A stretch of DNA of 64,000 nt from an uncultured Woeseiaceae bacterium (GCA_902510755.1 CABXCS010000003.1:19285-83284); one strand, 5' to 3'; positions 50,322-59,927 are shown, counted from the first letter of the stretch. The notes: generated from the sequence alone by a model not told the origin. Numbers and translations are program-made.

Positions 50322-52430
50322 ATGGCCAGATTAGTTTCTGCGAAATTGCAAATCGTTCAATTTATTATTTGCTTATTATTCGTGAGTTCAGTTGTTGCTG
50401 AAAATACAATTGATGAAATTACCGTTACTGCTGACTTTAGAGTAAGACCAGAGCTTGATATTCCTTCAAGTATTAGTGTTTTGGATAAAGTTTTTATTGA
50501 GAAATCTTCAACACAACATTTTCAAGATCTTATCTATACTATCCCAAATCTCAATTGGTCTGGAGATGGGAATCGTCCTCGTTATTTTCAAATAAGAGGC
50601 ATTGGGGAATTGGAGCAATATCAGGGAGCCCCTAATCCTTCAGTTGGTTTTTTGATTGATGATATCGATTATAGTGGTATTGGCTCCATTGCAACGTTGT
50701 TTGATATTGAGCAAGTTGAAGTATTGCGTGGGCCACAGAGCGGAAGATATGGAGCAAATGCACTTGCAGGTCTAATTTATATGCGAAGTGCCGTTCCACC
50801 TGAGGAATTTTTTAAAAAAATCCAGTTAAGAGTGGCTGAGGATAACGAAATTGCAGCTGGGTTTGCCTTTGGGGGCCCGATAGACATCTCTGAGACTGCG
50901 AAGTACCGGATCAGTGTGCATCGTCATCAAAGTAATGGATTTCGCAATAATTCATTTTTGAGACGTAAAAATACAAATCAGAGAAAAGAAACCTCATTAC
51001 GAGGAAAGTTAATTTGGAATGTGAGGGATGATTGGGCATTTGATTTAACTACAATGTTTGTTGATATTAATGATGGGTATGATGCTTTTTCAATCGATAA
51101 TTCTATGACGATGTTATCTGATAAGCCAGGTAAGGATGCTCAGAAAAGTAGTGGAGCTTCCATGAAGGTAATTTATTCGGCATTTGATTCGCTTACTATT
51201 GAACTCATTTCATCATTGGCACATTCAATAATCGATTTCTCTTATGATGCTGATTGGGGTAATGATTTGGCATGGGCTCCAATTACCTATGATTACGAGA
51301 CAAAAAATAATCGAAAAAGACAAACCGTTTCTCAAGAAGTTAGATTTATCTCATCAGAGAATACTGGCTCATTTATCAATGCATCCCAATGGTTATTTGG
51401 TCTAAACTTATTAAAACTAAATGATGATTTGGTTACAAAAAATACTGGTATTTATAATGACCCTATATACGTTTATGAGGGCTCTCTAAACACTACTCTT
51501 ATAAGTGAATATGCTGCAACGAGTTTATCATTGTTTGGGCAGTTAAATTTTAATGTAAATGAATCTGGTTTATTGACGTTTGGTTTGAGGATGGAAAACA
51601 GAAATGTAGAATATAATGATACAGAAAATCTAGATATTGGACCCAGTGAATTTATGACTGGAGGAGATATCACATATTTGAATAATATTTCTGAAAATCT
51701 TAATGGGTATATTACATTATCACAGGGCTATAAAGCTGGTGGCTTTAATTTAGGTGTTATCCCGAAAGGTCAGCGTAAATTTAATCAAGAAAAACTGATA
51801 AACATTGAAGTTGGCATTAAATCAATTTGGGATGAGGGACGAATCAGGCTCAATGGTTCACTTTTTTATAATCGTCGTGAAGATCAGCAAATTAGAACTT
51901 CTATGCAATTATATGCCAATGATCCATCATCATTTATTTTCTTTACAGGTAATGCAGCAAAAGGTAAGTCAATTGGATCTGAAATAGAAGCTCGCTGGAT
52001 CCCTAATGATAGATTAGAGCTATATTTCAATGCTGGACTTCTTCGGGCAAAAATTGAACAGTATAGTGGTCCTGATACCACCTTAAATGACAGAAGTGCA
52101 GCTCATGCACCAGCGTATACCGTGAGTTCCGGTTGGGAATATCGATATCCCTCTGGGATATTTGTAATGATGTCTGCATCCGCAACCGATGAATTTTATT
52201 TTGATGTTAGCCATAATCAAAAATCAAAGGCATTTGAATTGATGAATGCACGCCTAGGTTTCGAGAAGGATAATTGGTCAATTCAATTGTGGGGTAAAAA
52301 TTTAACAAATAAAGATTTTGCTGTTCGTGGTTTCTATTTTGGCAATGAACCTCCAGATTTTCCAAATGCGCTTTACACCCGACGTGGTGACCCACGTCAA
52401 GTTGGTCTAACTTTTGATATGAGGTTTTAA
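50322..52430 (+). CDS. TonB-dependent receptor for thiamine
   Basis: The 702-residue outer-membrane receptor has a signal peptide (cleavage near VVA-EN), a TonB-box-like 'IDEITVTA', a plug domain ('IPSSISVLDKVFIEKSS...FQIRGIGELEQY...VEVLRGPQSGRYGANALAG') and a 22-strand-type barrel ending in '...LTFDMRF' with C-terminal Phe. The TPP riboswitch just upstream and the thiamine-binding protein, PnuT-like permease and kinase downstream make thiamine (or a precursor) its likely ligand. The ligand itself is not shown by motif. The stop is 5 bases before the next start. Confidence 0.92.
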   Translation: MARLVSAKLQIVQFIICLLFVSSVVAENTIDEITVTADFRVRPELDIPSSISVLDKVFIEKSSTQHFQDLIYTIPNLNWSGDGNRPRYFQIRGIGELEQYQGAPNPSVGFLIDDIDYSGIGSIATLFDIEQVEVLRGPQSGRYGANALAGLIYMRSAVPPEEFFKKIQLRVAEDNEIAAGFAFGGPIDISETAKYRISVHRHQSNGFRNNSFLRRKNTNQRKETSLRGKLIWNVRDDWAFDLTTMFVDINDGYDAFSIDNSMTMLSDKPGKDAQKSSGASMKVIYSAFDSLTIELISSLAHSIIDFSYDADWGNDLAWAPITYDYETKNNRKRQTVSQEVRFISSENTGSFINASQWLFGLNLLKLNDDLVTKNTGIYNDPIYVYEGSLNTTLISEYAATSLSLFGQLNFNVNESGLLTFGLRMENRNVEYNDTENLDIGPSEFMTGGDITYLNNISENLNGYITLSQGYKAGGFNLGVIPKGQRKFNQEKLINIEVGIKSIWDEGRIRLNGSLFYNRREDQQIRTSMQLYANDPSSFIFFTGNAAKGKSIGSEIEARWIPNDRLELYFNAGLLRAKIEQYSGPDTTLNDRSAAHAPAYTVSSGWEYRYPSGIFVMMSASATDEFYFDVSHNQKSKAFELMNARLGFEKDNWSIQLWGKNLTNKDFAVRGFYFGNEPPDFPNALYTRRGDPRQVGLTFDMRF

Positions 52431-52434
52431 TTTT

Positions 52435-52683
52435 ATGATAGTAGCTATAGATATCAGTTTATACCCTTTAGATAAAAATTTTATTCCACCAATCACTGAT
52501 TTTATTGCCCGTCTTAATGGGCACCCAACATTAACAGTAACCACTAACGCTATGAGCACTCAAATTGAAGGTGAATATGACTTAGTGATGGATATAATAA
52601 ATCAAGAAATCAAAGAAACTTTTGAAAATCATGATAAATCTGTTTTTACAATAAAAATTCTAAATAATCCAATCTCGAACTAA
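52435..52683 (+). CDS. Thiamine-binding protein (MTH1187/YkoF-like)
   Basis: The 82-residue protein resembles the PF01910 thiamine-binding family (MTH1187/YkoF half-domain): 'VAIDISLYPLDKNFIPPITDFIARLNG', 'VTTNAMSTQIEGEYDLVMDIINQEI'. Such domains bind thiamine or hydroxymethylpyrimidine, usually about 95-100 residues, so this is a little short. There is no signal peptide, so it would act in the cytosol, perhaps handing thiamine from the permease to the kinase. It sits between the receptor and the permease genes. Confidence 0.85.
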   Translation: MIVAIDISLYPLDKNFIPPITDFIARLNGHPTLTVTTNAMSTQIEGEYDLVMDIINQEIKETFENHDKSVFTIKILNNPISN

Positions 52684-52705
52684 GGCTTAGCATTATATTA
52701 AGATT

Positions 52706-53263
52706 ATGGAAATTCTCGCTATTGTATTAGCTCTTTTATATCTTATTTTGGCAATTCGTCAGAATATATTATGTTGGTTATGTGCGGCTATAAGTACTTC
52801 AATTTATATTTTTTTGTTTTTTGAAGCAAAACTGTATATGGAGTCTTTTTTAAATGTATTTTATTTTTTAATGGCTATTTTTGGATGGTATTCTTGGTCA
52901 GGTAAAAAGGGAAATCTAACTGGATTAAATATTTCGGTATGGAGTTTTAAAATCCACTTTTTTATGAGTTTGTTGATAATCTTGATTTCCATTGCTAGCG
53001 GTTATTATTTATCAATAAACACTGATGCTAGTTATCCTTATTTGGACTCAATGACTACTTATTTTTCAATCTGGGCAACTTATCTAATAGCTCAAAAGGT
53101 ACTCGAAAACTGGTGGTATTGGCTGGTGATTGACCTATGTTCTGTGGTGATATATTGGTTACGTGATTTGGAAGCTACTGCATTATTGTTTTTGGTCTAT
53201 ATCTTACTTATCCCGTTCGGTATGATGGCTTGGAAACGCAGTTATAATAAACAGATAATTTGA
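52706..53263 (+). CDS. pnuT: PnuC-family thiamine transporter (PnuT)
   Basis: The 185-residue inner-membrane protein has about seven helices and PnuC-type features: 'NILCWLCAAISTSIYIFLFF', 'YMESFLNVFYFLMAIFGWYSW', 'KVLENWWYWLVIDLCSV' and a basic C-terminus. PnuC homologues facilitate vitamins (nicotinamide riboside, riboflavin, thiamine) down a gradient, with trapping by a cytosolic kinase. Operon context under a TPP riboswitch assigns thiamine. The stop overlaps the ATG of the kinase gene by four bases. Confidence 0.92.
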   Translation: MEILAIVLALLYLILAIRQNILCWLCAAISTSIYIFLFFEAKLYMESFLNVFYFLMAIFGWYSWSGKKGNLTGLNISVWSFKIHFFMSLLIILISIASGYYLSINTDASYPYLDSMTTYFSIWATYLIAQKVLENWWYWLVIDLCSVVIYWLRDLEATALLFLVYILLIPFGMMAWKRSYNKQII

Positions 53264-54090
53264 TGAGTTACGACACATTATTAGCTTTATTGCCGAAAAA
53301 AATCTCCAATAAGGTTAAATCAATAGAACCATTGTCTGGTTTAACAAATCAATCATTCAAGTTAATAACAAATAAGTATTCTTATGCTTTAAGAATCAAT
53401 GCAAATCATACTGAATCTTTCAAGATTGATCGAAACAGAGAATTAAAGATATTAGAAAATGCGATCAAAGCAGGTATTTCTCCTGAAATAATATTTAAAG
53501 ACAGTAGAAATAGTATTCTAGTGACTTTATTCATAGATCAAGAGCCATGGGTTGAACAGGATCTTCAAGATAAAGAAAAATTAAAATTATTAGCTCAACT
53601 TTTTCGCAAAATCCATACCTTACCAAAGTCAGGGTATCCTTTTGAGCCTGAGGGTATAGCAACTAATTATTTTTCTAATATACAATCAATTCCTAGGTAT
53701 GTTGAATTTGGCAAAAAATGCGTTTCATTTATTAAGCAGTATGGATCAATTGAAGCATATTGTTGCTGCCATAATGATGTTGTAGTTTCTAATATTATTG
53801 GATTTGAGCCATTATTTATAATTGATTGGGAATATGCTAGTGACAATAACCCGATGTTTGATATTGCTTCACTAAGCTGCTTTCATGGGCTAAATAATTC
53901 TTTGGAGCAAACTATTCTGAATGAATATTTTGATGGCCATTCAAAACAACAATATGAAGAATTTTTGTTACAAAAAAGATTATACAATGCTATTTACTGG
54001 CTCTGGCTTGCATCTCGGCATGTTATGAGTCCTGATGACAAGCAGGATAAATTACTTTTGGATATTGAGTCTAGATTAGGTTTTAAATAA
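53260..54090 (+). CDS. Putative thiamine kinase (ThiK/choline-kinase-like)
   Basis: The APH/choline-kinase-fold protein (276-277 residues) has an N-lobe 'LTNQSFKLITNKYSYALRINA', the catalytic 'CCCHNDVVVSNIIG' (His-Asn-Asp-x6-Asn) and the metal-binding 'LFIIDWEYASDNNPMFDIA'. With PnuT it would trap imported thiamine as thiamine phosphate. It is translationally coupled to pnuT by ATGA. It may start at ATG 53260 or at the ATG 3 bases later. Choline or other substrates are alternatives, but the operon favours thiamine. Confidence 0.85.
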   Translation: MMSYDTLLALLPKKISNKVKSIEPLSGLTNQSFKLITNKYSYALRINANHTESFKIDRNRELKILENAIKAGISPEIIFKDSRNSILVTLFIDQEPWVEQDLQDKEKLKLLAQLFRKIHTLPKSGYPFEPEGIATNYFSNIQSIPRYVEFGKKCVSFIKQYGSIEAYCCCHNDVVVSNIIGFEPLFIIDWEYASDNNPMFDIASLSCFHGLNNSLEQTILNEYFDGHSKQQYEEFLLQKRLYNAIYWLWLASRHVMSPDDKQDKLLLDIESRLGFK

Positions 54091-54126
54091 AAAATTTTTA
54101 CCTTCATTATTATTAGTAATCTCTCT

Positions 54127-54915
54127 TTACCAGTGATTTCTTAGCTCTCTAAGTTTCAAAAAAACTGTTTCTGGCGATGGATGTGAATCAAGGTCTTTGA
54201 AGGATTCACGGAGTTTGTCAATAATGCTAGAACTTTGAAGGCGGAAAAAAGCATTGATATTTTTTTCCTCACCAATAGTTGTAATAATTGAAGTTGGATC
54301 TTTATCTTTATTCGCATGCAGTAATTTTTTTGCGAACTCATTATTAGGTTCCCTATCCAAGGTGAATGCTAAGTTATTTAGCAAGTAGTCATGACCAGGA
54401 AAAATTTCTGTATTTAACGGCAGTCTATCCAGTTGATCTACAAATGTCTTATAAAGCTCTTGTGGATTGCCTCCATTATGGCAATTGCCTGCACCAGCAT
54501 TAAAAAGGGTGTCACCACTGAAAAGTGCTGGTATATCACTATGAGATAGAAGACAAATGTGACTCATTGTATGCCCAGGCGTATCAAGACACTCTAATTC
54601 AATTGATCTTCCTACCTTGATTATCTCACCATGAGTTACACCTCTGTTAATATCGGGTATAAGGTCTTTTGCATTAGCATGAGCAATTATTTTTGCGGAG
54701 GTTGCATCCACAATTGCTTTATTTCCTCCAATATGATCCCAGTGATCATGAGTATTTAAGATTTGCGTGATTTTCCAATTGTTTTCATTAGCTATATTCA
54801 GGCATTGCTTATGATCAAGAGGGTCAATTGCTAATGCTTCACCATTATCAGGGCAAGCAACTAAATAATTAAAATTTCTATATGCATTTCCTGTCCATAT
54901 TTTTTTAATAATCAT
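54127..54915 (-). CDS. gloB: Hydroxyacylglutathione hydrolase (glyoxalase II)
   Basis: The 262-residue metallo-beta-lactamase-fold protein has the metal motif 'LNTHDHWDHIGG', 'DTPGHTMSHICL', 'LFSGDTLFNAGAGN' and 'FPGHDYLLNNLAF', then the GloB-type C-terminal helical domain ('REPNNEF'). It hydrolyses S-lactoylglutathione to lactate and glutathione in methylglyoxal detoxification. It converges on the thiamine operon and is divergent from the histidine phosphatase gene. No gloA gene lies nearby. Confidence 0.92.
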   Translation of the reverse strand: MIIKKIWTGNAYRNFNYLVACPDNGEALAIDPLDHKQCLNIANENNWKITQILNTHDHWDHIGGNKAIVDATSAKIIAHANAKDLIPDINRGVTHGEIIKVGRSIELECLDTPGHTMSHICLLSHSDIPALFSGDTLFNAGAGNCHNGGNPQELYKTFVDQLDRLPLNTEIFPGHDYLLNNLAFTLDREPNNEFAKKLLHANKDKDPTSIITTIGEEKNINAFFRLQSSSIIDKLRESFKDLDSHPSPETVFLKLRELRNHW

Positions 54916-55042
54916 ATCAACCTCAACGAACTCTATTTGGATCTAAATAATAAGTTTAATCTGGTACTGATTTATGCTTAGATTGAATCAAAATAACCGA
55001 TGAAAAAAATTTTATCAATTAATGTTAGGTAAAGATCAGAAA

Positions 55043-55762
55043 ATGAGTCGTTTGTATTTAATAAGACATGGGCAAGCTAGTTTCTTGTCAGATAACTACG
55101 ATCAGCTTTCAGATATTGGTAAAAATCAGGCAGCAGAACTAGGTGATGATCTTTCTTCAAAAGAGATAATTTTCAATACAGTTTATTCGGGAGATCTAGT
55201 CAGACAGAGAGACACTGCTAATATCGTGGCAGAAAGGTATGCAAGTAAAGATGTTTCATTCCCTGAAATAAAAACACATATAGGTATGAATGAATACCCT
55301 GCCGAAGAAATTATGACAACATTAGGAAAACATCTTATAGAGAATAATCATGAAGCTGCTGAGCTTTTTAAAAGTTGCAATAATGCAAATGAAGAATCTG
55401 ATCGTCATCGATATTTCCAGAAATTATTTGAACTAATTTTGGAACATTGGGTACATGGTCATGGTAGTGAAATTGGTTTATCTGTCACATGGAGTGAATG
55501 GAGTGATGGAGTCAGAAATACTCTTCGTGAAATTATGATGAATGCAGAGAAAAATGAATTAATAGGTGTTTTTACCTCTGGCGGTCCAATCGGTGTTAGT
55601 CTACAAACCGCACTCGAGGCACCGCAAATAAAAGCTGCCGAGTTAAATTGGCGTATCTATAATTCCTCAGTTACTAGATATACTTTTTCTGGATCGCGCT
55701 TTTCACTAGATCAATTTAATGATATTTCGCATTTATCTGATGATTTATTAACTTTCCGTTGA
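55043..55762 (+). CDS. Histidine phosphatase family protein
   Basis: The protein has the phosphoglycerate-mutase-type RHG motif 'LYLIRHGQASFLSDNYDQLSDIG' and later 'IGVFTSGGPIGVSLQTAL'. The middle 'VYSGDLVRQRDTANIVAER' matches the family's R-x-x-x-TA element. It is probably a cytosolic phosphatase with unknown substrate. I use ATG 55043 (MSRLYLIRHG), the family's natural start; ATG 55022 would add 7 residues. The C-terminus (SGSRFSLDQFNDISHL) resembles family members of about 230 residues that lack mutase activity. Confidence 0.86.
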   Translation: MSRLYLIRHGQASFLSDNYDQLSDIGKNQAAELGDDLSSKEIIFNTVYSGDLVRQRDTANIVAERYASKDVSFPEIKTHIGMNEYPAEEIMTTLGKHLIENNHEAAELFKSCNNANEESDRHRYFQKLFELILEHWVHGHGSEIGLSVTWSEWSDGVRNTLREIMMNAEKNELIGVFTSGGPIGVSLQTALEAPQIKAAELNWRIYNSSVTRYTFSGSRFSLDQFNDISHLSDDLLTFR

Positions 55763-55802
55763 TGCGTTAATCATTAAAAAAATCAACACGGACTGAAATA
55801 TT

Positions 55803-56687
55803 CTACAATGCTTTTAACCATTCGCTTATGCTGTTTCCGATAGCATGGGGTGAGTCTTCTTGTAAGAAATGCTTACCGGGTACGGTAACCTCCATTTGAT
55901 TCTTCCATGTTCTACAGTACTCTCTTTGACTGCCTACTAAAATTGATCCGGGCTCTGCATTAATGAATAGTTTAGGTATGTTCGAATTTTCCAACCATTT
56001 TGAGTATTTGTTAACAATTTTTATAATATTATCAGGTGAATTATTTATGGGAATCTCTCTTGGCCAACTTAATGTGGGTCTTCGATCTTCACCTGAATTA
56101 AGAAATGGTTCTCGGTAAGCATCCATTTCTTCAGTGCTTAATTTCCTGATAATTGAATTGGGCAAAACCCCCTCTACAAATAAATTTTTATTTAAAATCA
56201 ATTCTTCACCAGAAGCTGAACGAAAGGCTTTAAATATATTTGTTGCAGAATCTGGCCATTCATCCCATGTGATTGGCCTGACAAGAGCCTCCATATATAC
56301 AATACCTTTTAAAGCATCTGGGTGCTCGGAGGCCCAGTCGAAACCGAGAGCAGAGCCCCAATCATGAAGCACTAAAGTAACTTGCTTATCTATACCAAGT
56401 TTCTCCCATGCTTTGAATAGGTATTCTCTATGCTCTTCATAAAGATATTTTTCTGGACCACTGTTCTTCAATTTTTCTGAATCACCCATTCCAATTAAAT
56501 CTACTGCTATGCAACGGCCATATTGGGCTAGGTGCGGTATGATATTGCGCCATAAGTAGGAGGAGGTAGGATTGCCATGTTGAAATACGATAGGATGCCC
56601 TTGACCCACCTCTAAATAAGCCATTTTTTTATTATGCACTGTGACAAATTTCTTTTTTGGCTTAGTTTTTACCATATCTAAAATCAT
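55803..56687 (-). CDS. Haloalkane dehalogenase (HLD-II-type alpha/beta hydrolase)
   Basis: The 294-residue alpha/beta hydrolase has 'FQHGNPTSSYLWRNIIPHL' (Asn39 as halide-stabilising residue), the nucleophile elbow 'LVLHDWGSALGFDWA' (Asp109 with Trp110), the acid Glu134 in 'VYMEALVRPITWDEWP', and the late His in 'GKHFLQEDSPHAIG'. Glu after strand 6 and the N-DW pattern match HLD-II (DhaA/LinB). It would hydrolyse halogenated alkanes to alcohol and halide in the cytosol. It may start at ATG 56687 or four codons later. It is divergent from the symporter genes. Confidence 0.9.
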   Translation of the reverse strand: MILDMVKTKPKKKFVTVHNKKMAYLEVGQGHPIVFQHGNPTSSYLWRNIIPHLAQYGRCIAVDLIGMGDSEKLKNSGPEKYLYEEHREYLFKAWEKLGIDKQVTLVLHDWGSALGFDWASEHPDALKGIVYMEALVRPITWDEWPDSATNIFKAFRSASGEELILNKNLFVEGVLPNSIIRKLSTEEMDAYREPFLNSGEDRRPTLSWPREIPINNSPDNIIKIVNKYSKWLENSNIPKLFINAEPGSILVGSQREYCRTWKNQMEVTVPGKHFLQEDSPHAIGNSISEWLKAL

Positions 56688-56764
56688 ATTTTGGTTTATT
56701 CTATCGTGAATATTGTTGATTAGTCTGTTAAATTACATATAACCATTAAGAGGCTTACTTTATC

Positions 56765-57022
56765 ATGACCAATGAACGACATTCCAATTACTGGAGAGCG
56801 AACCTTAGGTTATTACTGAAATGTTTGTTGATTTGGTTTTTTTCATCATATGGGATGGGTATTTTGTATGTTGATCAATTAAATGAAATTAAAATTGGCG
56901 GTTTCAAATTAGGATTTTGGTTCGCACAGCAAGGATCAATATATGTATTTGTTGGGTTGATTTTTTATTATGCATGGAGCATGAACAGGATCGATAGAGA
57001 GTATAAGGTAAGTGAAGATTGA
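56765..57022 (+). CDS. DUF4212 small subunit of a sodium:solute symporter
   Basis: The 85-residue membrane protein has two hydrophobic helices and the DUF4212 signature: 'YWRANLRLLLKCLLIWFF' and 'GFKLGFWFAQQGSIYVFVGLIFYY'. DUF4212 genes nearly always precede a VC_2705-type sodium:solute symporter, as here, with 7 bases between them. The small protein is thought to be a partner subunit of the transporter. The C-terminus is short and charged (DREYKVSED). Confidence 0.92.
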   Translation: MTNERHSNYWRANLRLLLKCLLIWFFSSYGMGILYVDQLNEIKIGGFKLGFWFAQQGSIYVFVGLIFYYAWSMNRIDREYKVSED

Positions 57023-57029
57023 GTAACTT

Positions 57030-58790
57030 ATGGACTTAAAAGCACTTACATATCTTGTGGTTGGCACAACTTTTGTGATCTATATTGCAATAGCAATATG
57101 GTCTAGAGCCGCTACTACTGGTGAGTTTTATATAGCTGGGAAGTCTGTATCTCCGATGGCAAATGGAATGGCTACAGCGGCAGATTGGATGAGTGCTGCG
57201 TCTTTTATTTCGATGGCGGGACTAATTGCTTTTTCAGGCTACGATGCATCTGTCTATTTAATGGGATGGACGGGTGGATATGTCCTCTTAGCTTTATTTA
57301 TTGCCCCTTATTTGCGTAAATTTGGTAAATTCACAGTTCCTGAATTTATTGGTGAACGATATTATTCAAAAACAGCAAAAATCGTAGCAGTTCTCTGCCT
57401 AATCTTTATATCGTTCACCTATGTGGCGGGACAAATGCGTGGAGTGGGTATAGTATTTTCACGCTTCCTTGAAGTAGATGTATCGGTCGGTTTATTGATA
57501 GGTATGAGCGTGGTCTTTGTTTATGCGGTTCTGGGTGGTATGAAAGGAATTACGTACACTCAAGTCGCTCAATATTGCGTACTCATCTTTGCTTATACAG
57601 TACCTGCTATTTTTATCGCCCTCCAAATAACTGATAATCCTATCCCTCAATTAGCATTTGGTGGAAATATTAGTGGAACAGAATCAGGGCTTTTAGATAA
57701 ATTAGATGAAATTGTGACTGCCCTTGGTTTCAATGCCTATACTTCTGGTCAAAAAGATACAATAGATATCTTCTGTATTACTTTGGCTTTAATGGTTGGT
57801 ACCGCTGGTTTACCACATGTTATTGTACGCTTCTTTACAGTACCGACAGTAAGAGATGCACGTACCTCAGCTGGATATGCGTTATTATTCATTGCTGTCT
57901 TATATACAACAGCTCCAGCGGTAGGCTCGATGGCTCGTTATAATCTTATAAATACAGTTCAACCGGGAGCTATTGGTTCTACAGAGGGTAATCTTTTGTA
58001 TGCAAGTCGTCCTGAATGGATGATCAGATGGCAGCAAACAGGTTTAGTTGAATTCGAAGACAAAAATAATGATGGTAGAATTCAATTTTACAATGATCAA
58101 AACCCCGATTTTGCTAATAATGCAACTACTTATGGTTGGCGAGGTAATGAGTTGAAGGTAGATCGCGACATTATGGTTTTGGCTAATCCAGAAATTGCAG
58201 GATTACCCGACTGGGTTATTGCATTAGTCGCTGCTGGTGGGATTGCGGCAGCTTTATCAACTGCTGCTGGACTCTTACTGGTCATTTCATCATCAATTTC
58301 ACATGATCTTGTGAAAGGGTTAATAAATCCAGAAATATCAGAAAAGAATGAATTGATTGTTGGTAGATGTGCTGCAGCTATTGCTATTTTGATAGCAGGT
58401 TATTTAGGTTTTGATCCTCCTGGTTGGGTTGCTGAAGTAGTAGCCTTTGCATTTGGTCTTGCCGCTGCCTCACTATTTCCAGTCATTTTCTTGGGTATTT
58501 TTTACAAAAGAATAAATAAATATGGCGCAATATCAGGAATGGTTACAGGACTGTTATTTACCTATGGGTATATTGAATACTTCAAAGGGCTTTTCCTTAA
58601 ATGGATGGGCTCACCATGGGGTGAAAATGTAACGAGCAACTGGTTATTTAGTATCTCACCCGAAGGCATTGGTGTTATAGGTATGCTGTTAAATATAATT
58701 GTCGCTGTAGTTGTATCTCATTCAACAAGTAAACCACCTGAAAAGATTTATGATTTAGTTGATCGAATAAGGGTGCCCAGATCTAATTGA
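57030..58790 (+). CDS. Sodium:solute symporter (VC_2705/ActP-like)
   Basis: The 586-residue SSS-family symporter has about 13 helices. It shows 'GEFYIAGKSVSPMANGMATAADWMSAASF', the sodium-site region, 'YVAGQMRGVGIVFSRF', 'LVGTAGLPHVIVRFFTV' and 'LVAAGGIAAALSTAAGLLLVISSSISHD'. A soluble insert of about 90 residues (PEWMIRWQQTG...RDIMVLANPE) between helices 8 and 9 is typical of the VC_2705 group, which pairs with DUF4212. Substrate is probably a short carboxylate such as acetate or lactate; this is by similarity to ActP. It converges with the aminotransferase gene. Confidence 0.92.
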   Translation: MDLKALTYLVVGTTFVIYIAIAIWSRAATTGEFYIAGKSVSPMANGMATAADWMSAASFISMAGLIAFSGYDASVYLMGWTGGYVLLALFIAPYLRKFGKFTVPEFIGERYYSKTAKIVAVLCLIFISFTYVAGQMRGVGIVFSRFLEVDVSVGLLIGMSVVFVYAVLGGMKGITYTQVAQYCVLIFAYTVPAIFIALQITDNPIPQLAFGGNISGTESGLLDKLDEIVTALGFNAYTSGQKDTIDIFCITLALMVGTAGLPHVIVRFFTVPTVRDARTSAGYALLFIAVLYTTAPAVGSMARYNLINTVQPGAIGSTEGNLLYASRPEWMIRWQQTGLVEFEDKNNDGRIQFYNDQNPDFANNATTYGWRGNELKVDRDIMVLANPEIAGLPDWVIALVAAGGIAAALSTAAGLLLVISSSISHDLVKGLINPEISEKNELIVGRCAAAIAILIAGYLGFDPPGWVAEVVAFAFGLAAASLFPVIFLGIFYKRINKYGAISGMVTGLLFTYGYIEYFKGLFLKWMGSPWGENVTSNWLFSISPEGIGVIGMLLNIIVAVVVSHSTSKPPEKIYDLVDRIRVPRSN

Positions 58791-58799
58791 TACGAAGAA

Positions 58800-59927
58800 T
58801 TATCGCAATAATATCTCTTGAAGTTTTGTAAGACCATCTTTCATACCTATTCTTCCATAACCAATTCTAAAGTGATTTTTTGGTGATGGACCTATATTTG
58901 ATTGATATATATTTCCTGGCAATAGCATAATACCGTGATGCTTAATTAATCGTTCACAAAATAAAATTACACCTTCCTCCCCGAGATATTTCGGGTAACC
59001 AATGCAACCACCATCAGGTAATTGCCACTCAAACAAATGGGTATTTTTTGCGAAGAATAGATTAAGAAGTTTTAAGTTATTTTCGATAATTTTTCGATTT
59101 CTCGATAATATTTTTTTACTTGATTTTAATGCAACTACTGCTAAAAATTCACTTGGTGATGAATTACAAATAGAAAGATAATGTTTCATTTTTTCCATCT
59201 TATCCAACAGTTGTAGATCTTGGGATGCTATCCATCCAATTCTAAGCCCAGGTAAACCATAAGCTTTAGACATCACATTCAGAGAAATCCCATTTTCATA
59301 TACATCAGCTATTTGAGGTAATCTCTTACTAGCATCCCTCTCCATTAAGCGATAGACCTCATCACTAAATAAATAAATATTCTGTTGTCTTGCAATGACA
59401 ATTAATTCTTCAAGCGTTTCTTTAGATATGACCTTACCTGTTGGATTATGAGGAAAATTGATAGAGATAAGTTTTGTATTAGGTTGAATGGCATCTTTGA
59501 TTCTTTGTAGATTGAGATTCCAGTTTTCATTATCATCAAGTCCAACACCCGTGACCTCACACAAAGATGCAGGAACAGTCTCTGCAGATTGATAATTCGG
59601 AGTTATTATGATTGCGTGATCATCTTTGCTAAGAATGCAATGCATAGCCACAAAGAGTCCTTCTTCAGCACCAGCGAAGGCTAAAATATTTGCTGATTTT
59701 TGAGTTAAATATGTATTTGCAACTGCAGTTCTTAATTCTGGAGATCCGTAAGTCTCAATATATTTAAAATTAAGATTATGCCAATTTTCTCTATCTTGAT
59801 CTGTCCCAAGACTCATTAAATCATCTAGTGTCATTGATTCCATATCTGATGCACACATATGATATTTAGCATTGAACTCCCATTCTGAAAAAAATGTTTC
59901 TAGTTTAAAGTCAGGCAATACGGGCAT
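58800..59927 (-). CDS. Class I/II PLP aminotransferase
   Basis: The 375-residue fold-type I aminotransferase has 'YGSPELRTAVAN', 'NFPHNPTGKVISKETLEEL', 'FSDEVYRLM' and the PLP Lys in 'VMSKAYGLPGLRIGWIAS', with the carboxylate-binding Arg in 'HFRIGYGRIG'. The N-terminal 'YHMCASDMESMTLDDLMSL' matches a subgroup often annotated capreomycidine synthase-like or simply aminotransferase. Its substrate is unknown. It converges on the symporter gene and is divergent from the cystine/dicarboxylate carrier gene across 155 bases. Cytosolic. Confidence 0.88.
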   Translation of the reverse strand: MPVLPDFKLETFFSEWEFNAKYHMCASDMESMTLDDLMSLGTDQDRENWHNLNFKYIETYGSPELRTAVANTYLTQKSANILAFAGAEEGLFVAMHCILSKDDHAIIITPNYQSAETVPASLCEVTGVGLDDNENWNLNLQRIKDAIQPNTKLISINFPHNPTGKVISKETLEELIVIARQQNIYLFSDEVYRLMERDASKRLPQIADVYENGISLNVMSKAYGLPGLRIGWIASQDLQLLDKMEKMKHYLSICNSSPSEFLAVVALKSSKKILSRNRKIIENNLKLLNLFFAKNTHLFEWQLPDGGCIGYPKYLGEEGVILFCERLIKHHGIMLLPGNIYQSNIGPSPKNHFRIGYGRIGMKDGLTKLQEILLR

